64,000 bases of DNA from DATDOY01 sp035293045 (GCA_035293045.1 DATDOY010000034.1:13215-77214), one strand, 5' to 3'. Shown: positions 52,351-60,882, counted from the first letter of the stretch. Notes: generated by a model not told the origin, from the sequence alone. A program made the numbers and translations.

Positions 52351-53610
52351 TCAGGCGTCGTCGCGTCGGATGTCGGCGCCGAGGCTGGCCAGCTTCCCGG
52401 CGAGATCCTCGTAGCCCCGGTCGACGTGGTGCGTGTCGATCACCCGCGTCTCGCCGTCGGCGGCCAGCGCGGCCAGCGTCAAGGCGGCACCCGCCCGCAC
52501 GTCGTTGGCGACGACCGGCGCTCCCGACAGGCGTTCCACCCCCCGGATCACCGCGTGGCGACCTTCGGTGCGGATGTCGGCGCCCATCCGGTTGAGTTCG
52601 TCGACGAACCCGAAGCGGTTGTCGAAGAGGTTCTCAGTGACGATGGCGGTTCCCTCCGCGATCGAGAGCAGTGCGACGGCGGTGGGCATGAAGTCGGTGG
52701 CGAACCCGGGATACGGGAGCGTCGCGATATCCACCGCGCGGGGGCGGCCGTCGGCGCGGACCCACAGGCCCTCGGCCGTGGGCGACACCTTCAACCCCAT
52801 CTCGCCGAGCTTCACGACCACCATCTCGAGGTCTTCCATCCGCGCGCCCTCGAGGGTGACCTCGCCCCCGGCGACGCCGCACGCCATGAGCAGGGTGCCG
52901 GCCTCGATCCGGTCGGGGATGATGACCGAGTCGACCGGCTCGACGCCCTCGACGCCCTCGACCTCGACGGTCGAGGTGCCGGCGCCGATCACCTGCCCGC
53001 CCATGCGGTTGAGCGTCGACGCGAGGTCGGCGATCTCGGGCTCGCGCGCCGCGTTCTCGATGACGGTCACGCCGTCGGCGAGCACGGCGGCGAGCATGAG
53101 GTTCTCGGTGGCCCCCACGCTCGGAAAATCGAGGACGTGGCGGGCCCCGACCAGGCCGGGCGTCGACGCTTCGATGTACCCGTGCACGATGGCGATGTTG
53201 GCTCCCATCGCTTCGAGGCCGCGGAAATGCATGTCGAGCTTGCGCGAGCCGATGTTGTCGCCGCCCGGCATCGCGACGCGCGCTTCGTGGCACCGGCCGA
53301 GGAGCGCGCCGAGCACGTTGACCGACGCCCGCATCCGCGACACCAGCTCGTAGGGCGCGTGCGGGGTGATCGTCCCGCTGGTGTCGACTTCGACGACGTC
53401 GTCGCCGGGCTGGTTGACCCCAACCCCTAGTTCGCGGAATAGGTCGACCATGACCGGGAGGTCGCCGACGGGGGTCATGTTGCGGAGCACGGTGGTGCCC
53501 GGCGCGAGAAGCGCGGCGCACATCTGCTTGAGGCCCGCGTTCTTCGTGGCGCCCGCCACGCGGACCGAACCCTCGAGGGGCGCGCCGGGGCGGATCACAA
53601 ACGAACTCAT
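52351..53610 (-). CDS. murA: UDP-N-acetylglucosamine 1-carboxyvinyltransferase (Asp-type)
   Basis: A 419-residue MurA, the first committed step of peptidoglycan synthesis (PEP plus UDP-GlcNAc). AGATKNAGLKQM, NVLGALLGRC, and the late DRIEAGTLLMA and RFGFVDELNRMGAD segments match the EPSP-synthase fold. In the active loop the usual Cys that fosfomycin attacks is Asp: PGGDNIGSRK, D118. The same Asp is found in M. tuberculosis and Chlamydia MurA and gives intrinsic fosfomycin resistance. ATG 53608-53610 follows a TACCCT box by 7 nt, leading the murA-NFU-meaB operon. Confidence 0.95.
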   Translation of the reverse strand: MSSFVIRPGAPLEGSVRVAGATKNAGLKQMCAALLAPGTTVLRNMTPVGDLPVMVDLFRELGVGVNQPGDDVVEVDTSGTITPHAPYELVSRMRASVNVLGALLGRCHEARVAMPGGDNIGSRKLDMHFRGLEAMGANIAIVHGYIEASTPGLVGARHVLDFPSVGATENLMLAAVLADGVTVIENAAREPEIADLASTLNRMGGQVIGAGTSTVEVEGVEGVEPVDSVIIPDRIEAGTLLMACGVAGGEVTLEGARMEDLEMVVVKLGEMGLKVSPTAEGLWVRADGRPRAVDIATLPYPGFATDFMPTAVALLSIAEGTAIVTENLFDNRFGFVDELNRMGADIRTEGRHAVIRGVERLSGAPVVANDVRAGAALTLAALAADGETRVIDTHHVDRGYEDLAGKLASLGADIRRDDA

Positions 53611-53617
53611 CGGCGAA

Positions 53618-53623
53618 AGGGTA
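53618..53623 (-). promoter_or_regulatory. Predicted -10 box for murA (TACCCT)
   Basis: TACCCT on the minus strand, 7 nt before the murA ATG, the same motif and spacing as cofD. The remaining gap to 53746 shows no other signal. Confidence 0.5.
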
Positions 53624-53746
53624 GGTCTCTCGGCCCCTCGCTGACGCATACTCACGCCTGAGATGGACATGCCGAGAGCGGTGCTCTTCGCCAGCCTGCC
53701 GGCGCCTGAGGCAAGACACGTCATGACCGCACGCCAGACTTGACGG

Positions 53747-54451
53747 ATGCGTCAAGCCAGCGAGGAGCCGCCGAAGGCGGTGCTTTTCGACTTCCATGAC
53801 ACGCTGGCGGAGCTCGTCGGTGGCACCGAGCGGGTCGTCGCGAGCGAGATCGGCGCGCCCGTCGAAGACGTTCGCCTCGCCGTTGCTCGGGCCTTCGACG
53901 AGCGAGTGCCATTGCTGCGTGCGGAGGGGGTGTGGCCGGGCCAACCTGGCGTGATGTTCCACCGCCTCTACGAGCATGTCTATGAGTTCCTCGGCCTCGA
54001 GGCCGACCCCGCGCCGGTGGTCGATCGGCTGAACGCCCTGTTTTGGGCGGCCGACTCGTATCGGGCCTACCCCGATTCCGCGCCCGTCCTCAGGCGACTC
54101 CACGATGCGGGGTTCCGCCTCGGGGTCGTGTCGAACTCCGACTTCGACCTCCACCACGTGCTCGACCACATCGACCTCGGGAAGATCATCGACGTCGCGG
54201 TGCCCGCGTTCCTGCACGGCGTCGAGAAGCCCGACCCCGCCGCGTTCGACCTCGCCCTCGACGGCCTCGGCGTCGCCGCCGCCGACTGCTGGTTCGTCGG
54301 CGACCACCCCGAGTTCGACGCGGTCGCGTCACACGTGCTCGGCATGACCGCGGTCCTCGTCGACCGCGAGGACCGTCACGCCGCGACCGACTGGCCCTTC
54401 CCGCGCATTCGCGACCTCACACCCCTTCCCGCGATGCTCGGGCTGGCCTGA
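53747..54451 (+). CDS. HAD-superfamily hydrolase with DxH motif I
   Basis: A 234-residue HAD hydrolase with a cap domain (about residues 25-90). Motif I is DFHDTL: the nucleophile Asp is kept, but the usual second Asp (DxD) is His. Motif II is VVSNSD, motif III the K in GVEKPDP, and motif IV VGDHPEFDA. A His at the second position is seen in other actinobacterial HADs. It is probably a phosphatase of a small metabolite; the substrate is unknown. ATG 53747 is the start; I see no promoter box at the standard distance. The Nudix gene follows after 13 nt, so the two may act together. Confidence 0.8.
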   Translation: MRQASEEPPKAVLFDFHDTLAELVGGTERVVASEIGAPVEDVRLAVARAFDERVPLLRAEGVWPGQPGVMFHRLYEHVYEFLGLEADPAPVVDRLNALFWAADSYRAYPDSAPVLRRLHDAGFRLGVVSNSDFDLHHVLDHIDLGKIIDVAVPAFLHGVEKPDPAAFDLALDGLGVAAADCWFVGDHPEFDAVASHVLGMTAVLVDREDRHAATDWPFPRIRDLTPLPAMLGLA

Positions 54452-54464
54452 CCATGGGGCGTCG

Positions 54465-54938
54465 GTGATCCGCTCGCGAACGATCGCCTATCGGGTCATC
54501 CGGTTGTGGTGGCGCGTGGCGCGTCCGCGGACGCTCGGGGCGCGCGTCCTCATCGTCGACGCGGAAGGCCGCGTGCTGCTGATCCGCCACACCTACCGGC
54601 GCGGGTGGCATCTTCCCGGGGGCGGGGTGCGCCGCGCCGAGTCGTTCGAGGCGGCGGCGCGGCGCGAAGCCCGCGAAGAGGTCGGCGTAATCCTCGGCGC
54701 CCCGCTCGAGCTCCTCGGGATGTACTACAGCGACGACGAGGGGAAGTTCGACCACATCGCCGTCTACGTGGCGCGGGTGTGGGAGGGAACGCCGACGAGC
54801 GACCGCAAGGAGATCGCCGAGACCGCGTGGCTGTCGTCCGACGCCGATCCGCCCGTCGGCCTCAGTTCGTGGACCCGCCGCTGGCTTGAGGATCTCGCCG
54901 GGCCCATGGGTGAGAACTCGTCCGCTGAGGACTCCTGA
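54465..54938 (+). CDS. Nudix hydrolase
   Basis: A 157-residue Nudix protein. The Nudix box is GGGVRRAESFEAAARREAREE and then VGV, with the catalytic REAREE helix complete. A basic, partly hydrophobic N-terminus (TIAYRVIRLWWRVARP) might associate with the membrane. It hydrolyses a nucleoside diphosphate linked to another moiety; the substrate cannot be read. It may be cotranscribed with the HAD gene. GTG 54465 is the start. A TGTG...CACA palindrome (IR3) starts 3 nt after its stop. Confidence 0.85.
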   Translation: MIRSRTIAYRVIRLWWRVARPRTLGARVLIVDAEGRVLLIRHTYRRGWHLPGGGVRRAESFEAAARREAREEVGVILGAPLELLGMYYSDDEGKFDHIAVYVARVWEGTPTSDRKEIAETAWLSSDADPPVGLSSWTRRWLEDLAGPMGENSSAEDS

Positions 54939-54941
54939 CCG

Positions 54942-54983
54942 GTGTGAGTGCTGGCCCGCAAATAGCCGGGGAGACACTCACAC
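54942..54983. repeat. TGTG...CACA imperfect palindrome between convergent genes (IR3)
   Basis: GTGTGAGTG at 54942-54950 and CACTCACAC at 54975-54983 are exact reverse complements; inside them CTGGC and GCCGG form a second stem with one G-T pair, with five unpaired bases on one side. It is shorter than IR1 and IR2 but has the same outer bases and the same placement between converging genes (Nudix and enoyl-CoA hydratase). Confidence 0.6.
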
Positions 54984-55079
54984 AGGGCTACGTCGGGGTG
55001 AACTCGGCCGGAAGGTGCGTGATGCCGTTCGCCATGGTGCTGCCTCCCGCCTCCCGCCTCCTGCCTCCTCGGACCGGCG

Positions 55080-55895
55080 CTACTCGCCTCGGTATTCCGG
55101 AGTGCGCTGCTCGATGAAGGCGCCGATCGCCTCCGCGAAGTCTTTGGAGCGAAGGCACACGGCCTGCCGCTCCGCCGTCTCGCGAAGAACGACCTCGCGG
55201 GGCTCGCCGTGGGCGGCGAGGTTGACGGCCGCCTTGGCGCCCGCCACCGCGAGCGGGGGCTGCGCCGCAAGGGTGGCAGCGAGCTCCTCGACCGCCGATT
55301 CGAGGTCGGCGTCGTCCACGAGGCGCTCGCACAGCCCGATGCGGAACGCCTCGTCCGCGTCGATCTGCGCGGCCGTCCACGTCAGTTCCTTGGCCTTCGC
55401 CGCGCCGACCAGGCGGGGAAGCCAGTGGGTGCCACCGAGGTCGGGAAGGATGCCGTACTTCTGCTCGAACACGCCGAGCTTGGTTCCCCGCGCCATGACC
55501 CGCAGATCGCAGGCGGCGGCGAGCTGAATGCCGGCGCCGAGCGCATAGCCGCGGACGGCGGCGATCGTGGGAAACGGCACGTCTTCCAGCCAGGTGTAGG
55601 CCTCCTGCGCCCGCAACACGCCCGCCACCAGTTCGTCTTCGTGCGAGCGCTCGGCGATCGGGCCGGGGTCGAGGGGCGAGCCGCCTCCAAAGGTCGACGT
55701 GTCGATGCCGGCCGAGAACGCCCGCCCGTTGCCGATCACCACGAGGCACCGCACGTCCAGCGGATCGTCGAGCAACTGCTGGCCCAGCTCCCGCATCTCG
55801 GCCCACATCTGCGGGGTCATGGCGTTGAGCTTCTCGGGCCGGTTCAGGCGAAGCCACGCCACCGCGCCCTCTTGCTCGAACGTGATCGTCTCCAT
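55080..55895 (-). CDS. Enoyl-CoA hydratase/isomerase family protein
   Basis: A 271-residue crotonase. FSAGIDTSTF is the oxyanion-hole segment and YALGAGIQLAAACDLR the second. The first acidic residue expected in hydratases is Gln here (GAGIQLAA) and the second position is in FEQKYGILPDLGGTHWLPRL, where an Asp is kept. That resembles isomerases or other crotonases more than classical hydratases. It is the last gene of a four-gene operon that starts with the S9 peptidase. ATG 55893-55895 follows the cyclase stop after 4 nt. Confidence 0.85.
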   Translation of the reverse strand: METITFEQEGAVAWLRLNRPEKLNAMTPQMWAEMRELGQQLLDDPLDVRCLVVIGNGRAFSAGIDTSTFGGGSPLDPGPIAERSHEDELVAGVLRAQEAYTWLEDVPFPTIAAVRGYALGAGIQLAAACDLRVMARGTKLGVFEQKYGILPDLGGTHWLPRLVGAAKAKELTWTAAQIDADEAFRIGLCERLVDDADLESAVEELAATLAAQPPLAVAGAKAAVNLAAHGEPREVVLRETAERQAVCLRSKDFAEAIGAFIEQRTPEYRGE

Positions 55896-55899
55896 CGGG

Positions 55900-56550
55900 C
55901 TACTCCCCTCGGCTCTGGCTCTCTTCCCAAGTCTCGGCGCACGACTGGGCGCAGAACGACACCTTCTCACCGTCGGCGCCGACGCGCGTCGCGACGACCG
56001 CATCGAGCGGGATTTCCATACCACACACCGGATCGAACACCGTCTCGGGTTTCGTGTGATCCCTCGCCGTGAGGTTGACGACCTTCACCGGATCCAAGAA
56101 GCCGTGAAGTTCGACCGGCTCCATCGGCTCGACGTCGACCCACGGCGGGACGAAGGCGGCCAGCTCGGGCGTGCTGAGGATCTCGTGGGGCTGCGCCTCC
56201 TGGCTCAACCGGGCGGCGAGGTTGACGGCGCTGCCGATGTAGTCGTCGCCCTCCATCAGGATCACCTCACCGGACGAGATGCCGCCGCGCAACAAGAGCG
56301 GTGATTCGCCGTCGTCGACGCGCTGTTCGATCTCGATGACGGCCTCGATCACCGGACGTTCCTCGACCGACACGAGCATGGCGCCGTCGCCGAGCCACTT
56401 GGCGACGCGCACGCTGCGCCGAGTCGTGACTTCGCGGACGTGCCACCGGAAGAGGCCGAGCACCCACACCGCCTCTTGGTCACCGTGCACCTCGGTGTAT
56501 TGGGTGAATCCGCCGAGGTCGATGAAAGCGAACGTCCGCCGGACCCGCAC
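55900..56550 (-). CDS. Class III nucleotidyl cyclase fused to a YHS metal-binding domain
   Basis: A 216-residue soluble protein. Residues 5-160 are a class III adenylate/guanylate cyclase domain with all catalytic positions visible: metal-binding D11 (FIDLGGFT) and D55 (KWLGDGAML), adenine-selecting K51 and D103, and transition-state N110 and R114 (VNLAARL). This favours an active adenylate cyclase working as a homodimer. Residues 172-210 (FDPVCGMEIP... FCAQSC) form a YHS-type domain with C176, C200 and C204, which usually binds a metal. The fusion suggests metal-controlled cAMP synthesis. GTG start, 15 nt after a hydrolase gene. Confidence 0.8.
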   Translation of the reverse strand: MRVRRTFAFIDLGGFTQYTEVHGDQEAVWVLGLFRWHVREVTTRRSVRVAKWLGDGAMLVSVEERPVIEAVIEIEQRVDDGESPLLLRGGISSGEVILMEGDDYIGSAVNLAARLSQEAQPHEILSTPELAAFVPPWVDVEPMEPVELHGFLDPVKVVNLTARDHTKPETVFDPVCGMEIPLDAVVATRVGADGEKVSFCAQSCAETWEESQSRGE

Positions 56551-56565
56551 GGGCGACAGTGTCGC

Positions 56566-57213
56566 CTATCCGGGCAGCGAAACCACGAAACGCACGACGG
56601 CCTCGGCGGCTTCGGCCCGAGCCGACTCGAGCGTCGAACCGCTCGCCTTCAAGGGACGAAACCCGTGGTCGGCAGTGTCGAGCCAGTGAAACGTCACCGG
56701 TCCTTTGATCGCCTTCGCCTCGTGTTTGAGGACCGCCTCGGGAGCCAGCGCGTCACGAGTCCCGCTGACGAAGAGCAAGGGAACCCGGAGACGCGGGAAG
56801 TGCTCGACCCGTAGCCGCTCGGGCTTGCCCGCCGGGTGCAGCGGATAGCCGAGGAGCGTGAGCGCGAGCGCGGGCAGCGGGTCGTGCGGGTCCGCGACCA
56901 CAAGGGAGCAGTAACGCCCGCCCATCGAGCGCCCGCCGAGGGCGATGCGGTCGGCCGGCAGTCCGGTCCGCCGAGCCAGCTCGCTCGCCGCCTCGCGGGT
57001 CGCCGCCTCGAGGACGGGCGCCCGGTCCGGCGCCCTCTTCCCCGCCGTGCGGTAGGGGTAGTTGAACCGAAGCGACGGGATCCCTGACGCCGCAAGGGCC
57101 TCCGCGACGGCGACGAGGGTCCCCTCGTGCATGTCGGACCCCGCGCCGTGGGCGAGCAAGACGGCGCGATCCGGGGCCTTGGCGCCCCGCCGGAACGCGA
57201 CCTCGAGGGCCAC
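56566..57213 (-). CDS. Alpha/beta hydrolase of the Tex30/KANL3-like group
   Basis: A 215-residue alpha/beta hydrolase. LLAHGAGSDMHEGTL is the oxyanion segment, the nucleophile lies in GGRSMGGRYCS, the acid is in VSGTRDALAP, and the catalytic His in DTADHGFRPL. The HGAG opening and short length match the dienelactone-hydrolase-like KANL3/Tex30 family, often of unknown substrate. It lies 3 nt after the S9 peptidase stop and 15 nt before the cyclase gene, so all are one transcript. GTG is the start. Confidence 0.8.
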   Translation of the reverse strand: MALEVAFRRGAKAPDRAVLLAHGAGSDMHEGTLVAVAEALAASGIPSLRFNYPYRTAGKRAPDRAPVLEAATREAASELARRTGLPADRIALGGRSMGGRYCSLVVADPHDPLPALALTLLGYPLHPAGKPERLRVEHFPRLRVPLLFVSGTRDALAPEAVLKHEAKAIKGPVTFHWLDTADHGFRPLKASGSTLESARAEAAEAVVRFVVSLPG

Positions 57214-57216
57214 GCG

Positions 57217-59064
57217 CTAGCGCTTGAGGACGTGGGTGCTCAAGAACGCCTCGGTCTGGAGCAGCTCGTCCTCGATGACCTCGGGCTTCGACCACCCGTG
57301 TCCTTCGTCCTCGTACACCACGTACTCCACCGGAATCCCCTTCGCCCGCAGGCTCGCCACCATGGCGTCCGACTGCTCCTTGGGAACCGCCACGTCGCGG
57401 TCACCCTGGAACACGATGAGCGGGACCGAGATCTTGTCGGCGTGCGTGATGGGCGACTGGGCGCGGAACCGCTCGGCGTCCTCCGGCAATCGCCCGACCA
57501 ACAACTCCTCGTACCGACACTCGAACCGGTGCGACACCTCGCCGATGCGGAACAGGTCGGTCACGCCGAACAGGTCGACGCCGGCGCGGACCGCATCGCC
57601 GTGGAGCGCGCAGATCATGAGCACGGTGAACCCGCCGGCGCTGCCGCCGATCACCGCCACGCGATCGGGGTCGCACCACCCTTTGTCGCCAGCGTGGCGG
57701 ATCCCCGCCACGGTGTCCTCGACGTCGAGGATCCCCCACCGATGCAGCAGCGCCTGCTGGAACTCGCGGCCGTACCCGGTCGACCCGCGATAGTTCGGCG
57801 ACAGCACCGCCCAGCCCCGATCGACGAAGAAGGCGGTACGCGCGTTGAACGTTGCCGTGGACTGGCCCGTCGGTCCGCCGTGGATCGACACGAGCAATGG
57901 CGGCTTGGTGCCGGACCCGAGCGCGGAGTGGCGGGGGCGGAACAACAGCCCGTGCACGGTCGCTCGATCGCGGCCCTTCCACTCGACGGCCTCCGGCTCG
58001 AGGAGACCCGCTTCTTCGAATCCGCCAACCGGGCCGCGGACATAGGCCCGGTGGGCCCCGTTCGTGGGATCGACGACGGCGACCTCGTCGGGAATTTCGG
58101 GAGCGCTGCGCACGGCGAGGATCCCACGCGGGCTCCAGTCAAGGGCGACGTGCCATCCCGGCGCGACCTCGCGCGCCTTGCCTCGGCCGACCGGGAGCAC
58201 CACGAGTCGACCGAGGCCGGCCTCGTTGCGGCACGTGGCGATGGAACGCCCGTCCGGCGACCACGCCCACGAACGCTGCCCGGGACCCCACGTCGGCTGC
58301 GAGTGCTCGTAGGACTCCTTCGCCAGCGGCTCGGCCTTGCTGCCGTCCCAGCGACCGGCCCACACATTGGCGAAGCCCGTCTCGTCGGACACCCACGCCA
58401 GCTGTGACCCGTCCGGAGAAAAGCGCGGTTGCGACACCGACACGGCGCCGCCGCCGGCCACGAGCCGCACTGGTTCGGTCGGCTGGATCCCGTCGACGGT
58501 GGCCATGACCACGCGCGAGGCGTCCCACGGCATGTTCGGGAAATCCCACTCAACCCAGACGATGCGGTGACCGTCGGGTGACCACGACGGGTCGAAGGAG
58601 TAGTCCGCGCCACGCGAGACCTTCACCGGCCACCCCGAGCCATCGAGGGGCACGAGGGCGATGTCGCAGCTCTCCGGCGTCTCGGCGATGTAGGCCACGC
58701 GGGTTCCATCGGTCGAGACGGCAGGCGCCGACGCCGTGCGCTCAGTGGTGAGCAGCCGCGCCGGACCGCCGAAGCGATCGACCACGACCAACTCGCCGGT
58801 GGCGGCCGCGTAGACGATGGAACCGTCAGGCGCCCAGTCGAACACCCCGCCGCCATACGAGGCCACGCCCTTCGCGGGGATCTCCGCCGTGACGACCCGC
58901 GGGGCGGCGGACTGGTCGGCCGGGGCGACCACGATGTCGGCGCGGCCCGCGAACGAATCGACCCACGCCAGGAATCGACCATCGCGCGACCACCGCGGTT
59001 CGGCAACCCGCCGACCGCGGGCCACCATCGCCGCTGAGATCATGGGCTCGGATGCATCGGCCAC
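57217..59064 (-). CDS. S9 family (prolyl oligopeptidase-like) serine peptidase
   Basis: A 615-residue protein. The N-terminal 370 residues are a beta-propeller made of WD40-like TolB blades (for example WSPDGHRIVWV and FSPDGSQLAWVSD), and the C-terminal 240 residues are an alpha/beta hydrolase. The catalytic serine lies in GGSAGGFT, the acid in QGDRDVAVP, and the histidine in YEDEGHGWS, all expected for acylaminoacyl-peptidase-like enzymes. No signal peptide, so it works in the cytoplasm on short or acylated peptides. GTG 59062-59064 follows a TAACGT box by 8 nt. It leads the operon to the cyclase and hydratase. Confidence 0.9.
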   Translation of the reverse strand: MADASEPMISAAMVARGRRVAEPRWSRDGRFLAWVDSFAGRADIVVAPADQSAAPRVVTAEIPAKGVASYGGGVFDWAPDGSIVYAAATGELVVVDRFGGPARLLTTERTASAPAVSTDGTRVAYIAETPESCDIALVPLDGSGWPVKVSRGADYSFDPSWSPDGHRIVWVEWDFPNMPWDASRVVMATVDGIQPTEPVRLVAGGGAVSVSQPRFSPDGSQLAWVSDETGFANVWAGRWDGSKAEPLAKESYEHSQPTWGPGQRSWAWSPDGRSIATCRNEAGLGRLVVLPVGRGKAREVAPGWHVALDWSPRGILAVRSAPEIPDEVAVVDPTNGAHRAYVRGPVGGFEEAGLLEPEAVEWKGRDRATVHGLLFRPRHSALGSGTKPPLLVSIHGGPTGQSTATFNARTAFFVDRGWAVLSPNYRGSTGYGREFQQALLHRWGILDVEDTVAGIRHAGDKGWCDPDRVAVIGGSAGGFTVLMICALHGDAVRAGVDLFGVTDLFRIGEVSHRFECRYEELLVGRLPEDAERFRAQSPITHADKISVPLIVFQGDRDVAVPKEQSDAMVASLRAKGIPVEYVVYEDEGHGWSKPEVIEDELLQTEAFLSTHVLKR

Positions 59065-59072
59065 GACGACGG

Positions 59073-59078
59073 ACGTTA
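59073..59078 (-). promoter_or_regulatory. Predicted -10 box for the S9 peptidase (TAACGT)
   Basis: TAACGT on the minus strand, 8 nt before the GTG. It overlaps the stop codon of the upstream hydrolase gene, so readthrough and a private start are both possible. Confidence 0.45.
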
Positions 59079-59825
59079 TCCGTCCGGCGTGTGCGGCTCG
59101 TGCGGCTCCTGCGGCTCGTTAGCGAGAACGGCTGGGACCCACTCGAGAAGTCGCGAGCGCAGCTCGTCGCCGACTTCGCTCAAGAGGTGGCCCGTCCCCG
59201 GCAGGATTACCAGCTCACCGTGGCCTCCGGCGAGCATCTGGACGGTCTCGCTGACGTGGGGCGGCAGCAACTCGTCGTTCTCACCATGGAAGAGGAGGAA
59301 GGGGCGTCCGGCGAGGCCCGCGGCGTGCTCACACCCCGCCGACTGGGTGGCGAGCGTCACCACGCCACGAATGAGCCGGGGGAAGGCGACGCCGACGCGC
59401 ACCGCGATCGCACCGCCGAACGAGTGGCCCATGGTCACAAACCGCCGGGTGCCGCGCACTGCTGCCATCTCGCACGCGGCCGCCATGTCGTGCGAGCACA
59501 TCGGGATGTCGTCCGGTCGCCGCCACCCAACCCGGATGGTCGCGATGCCCTGCTCGGCCAGCGCAACACCGAGGTCGTGATACAGGCCGCTCGCGGGACC
59601 GAGGAGCCCCCCGGCTGCGCCTCCTCCCGCCACCAGCGCGCCCGGCGCATCCCGCGGCCCATGCCACATCAGGGTGAGGAGTCCCTTCCACGTGTAGATC
59701 TCGAGGTGCGCAAGCGCGGACGCGATTTCTTTCTCCTGGATGGCGAGCACGCCCAATTCCTCAAGCGGAGTCCCCCGCGGGGTGGCTGCGTCGCCATCCG
59801 CTCCACCGGTCGACACGTCGGTCAC
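59076..59825 (-). CDS. Alpha/beta hydrolase
   Basis: A 249-residue alpha/beta hydrolase. The nucleophile elbow is MGHSFGGAIA, the acid is in FHGENDELLPP, and the catalytic His in GTGHLLSEV. The N-terminal 40 residues are charged and likely disordered or helical (LEELGVLAIQEKEIASALAHLE). The group of esterases or acyl hydrolases it belongs to cannot be named, and the substrate is unknown. The C-terminus repeats EPQEPHEPH. GTG 59823-59825 follows a TAGCAT box by 6 nt, divergent from the HSL-type esterase. Confidence 0.8.
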   Translation of the reverse strand: MTDVSTGGADGDAATPRGTPLEELGVLAIQEKEIASALAHLEIYTWKGLLTLMWHGPRDAPGALVAGGGAAGGLLGPASGLYHDLGVALAEQGIATIRVGWRRPDDIPMCSHDMAAACEMAAVRGTRRFVTMGHSFGGAIAVRVGVAFPRLIRGVVTLATQSAGCEHAAGLAGRPFLLFHGENDELLPPHVSETVQMLAGGHGELVILPGTGHLLSEVGDELRSRLLEWVPAVLANEPQEPHEPHTPDG

Positions 59826-59831
59826 GTGCGG

Positions 59832-59849
59832 ATGCTACGGACATAGGCT
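59832..59849. promoter_or_regulatory. Divergent promoters for two hydrolase genes
   Basis: TAGCAT on the minus strand (59832-59837, 6 nt before the GTG of the left gene) and TAGGCT on the plus strand (59844-59849, 6 nt before ATG 59856 of the right gene). The boxes are 6 bp apart. The right one favours ATG 59856 over the GTG three nt earlier as the start. Confidence 0.5.
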
Positions 59850-59855
59850 CCTGTG

Positions 59856-60785
59856 ATGTCGCTCGACCCTCAGATCCAGACCATCGTTGACCAGATCGCA
59901 CTCATCGACCCACCGCCGGCGTCCGACGTGACCCCGGAGGAATTCCGGGCCGGGTATGCGGTCCTCGGCGCTCTCTCACCCCGTTCCGACGCGGTGAGTG
60001 TCGATGACCATTGGATCGAGACCCCGAACGGCCCATTGGCGCTGCGTACCTATCGCCCTATCGACGCCCCGGCCGACGTGCGGCCCGGGCTGATCTACTT
60101 CCACGGCGGCGGCCACACGATCGGAAGCGTCGACACCCACGACGGGCCGGCGTCGCTGCTTGCCGAGTTGGCCGGCGTGGTCGTGGCCGCGGTCGAATAC
60201 CGGCTGGCGCCCGAACACCCGTTCCCCGCCGACGTCGACGACGCCGACGCCACCGTTCGGTGGGTTGCCGAGCACGCGACGGAGATCGGCGTCGACCCGG
60301 ACCGGCTCGGCGTCGGCGGCGATTCCGCCGGGGGAAACCTCGCCGTCGTGGCCGCCCTCCATGCCCGCGCACGTTCGGGACCCACCATCGCCGCCTTGGT
60401 ACTCATCTACCCATGGCTCGATCTGGCATGCGACCGGCCGTCGATGCAGGAGAACGGCAGCGGCTTCGTGATGACGCGGGCCGACCTCGAGACGCTTCGT
60501 GGGTATTACGCGCCCGAGGCGTCCTGGACGCACCCGGACGCGTCGGCGATCTACGCCGACCTCGCCGGGCTTCCACCTACAGTCATCGCCACCTGCGGAT
60601 TCGATCCTCTGCGAGATCAGGGCGATGAGTTCGCACAGCGCCTTACCGCGGCCGGGGTGAACGTGACCCATTTGCAGTACCCCGACCTGATCCACACCTT
60701 CGTGCAGTTAACCGCCGTCTCGGAACGGGCCAAGGCCGCCACCGAGGAGATAGCGCGAGAGGCAGCCGCCCTGTTGTTCGCCTGA
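59856..60785 (+). CDS. Alpha/beta hydrolase of the HSL (hormone-sensitive lipase) type
   Basis: A 309-residue HSL-family esterase. The oxyanion motif is YFHGGGHTIGS, the nucleophile GDSAGGNLAVV, the acid is in FDPLRDQGD, and the His in DLIHTFVQL. These enzymes split short-chain esters; a few act on carbamates or lactones. There is no signal peptide, so it is cytoplasmic. ATG 59856 is preferred over GTG 59853 because of the -10 box position. It stands alone on this strand; the following small gene has its own ribosome site 97 nt later. Confidence 0.88.
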   Translation: MSLDPQIQTIVDQIALIDPPPASDVTPEEFRAGYAVLGALSPRSDAVSVDDHWIETPNGPLALRTYRPIDAPADVRPGLIYFHGGGHTIGSVDTHDGPASLLAELAGVVVAAVEYRLAPEHPFPADVDDADATVRWVAEHATEIGVDPDRLGVGGDSAGGNLAVVAALHARARSGPTIAALVLIYPWLDLACDRPSMQENGSGFVMTRADLETLRGYYAPEASWTHPDASAIYADLAGLPPTVIATCGFDPLRDQGDEFAQRLTAAGVNVTHLQYPDLIHTFVQLTAVSERAKAATEEIAREAAALLFA

Positions 60786-60882
60786 ACCAAATGCCCCCCT
60801 ACCAAATTCTCGATTCCGGGAGAAGGCTCCCCCCGGGACCCGATGAGGGACCCGGCCGAAACGGGGCAGAAAGGGGACAGGC

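Noticed and set aside
53736..53746. TTGACG as a -35 element for the HAD gene
   Set aside because: It lies directly before the ATG, so a matching -10 would fall inside the coding region.
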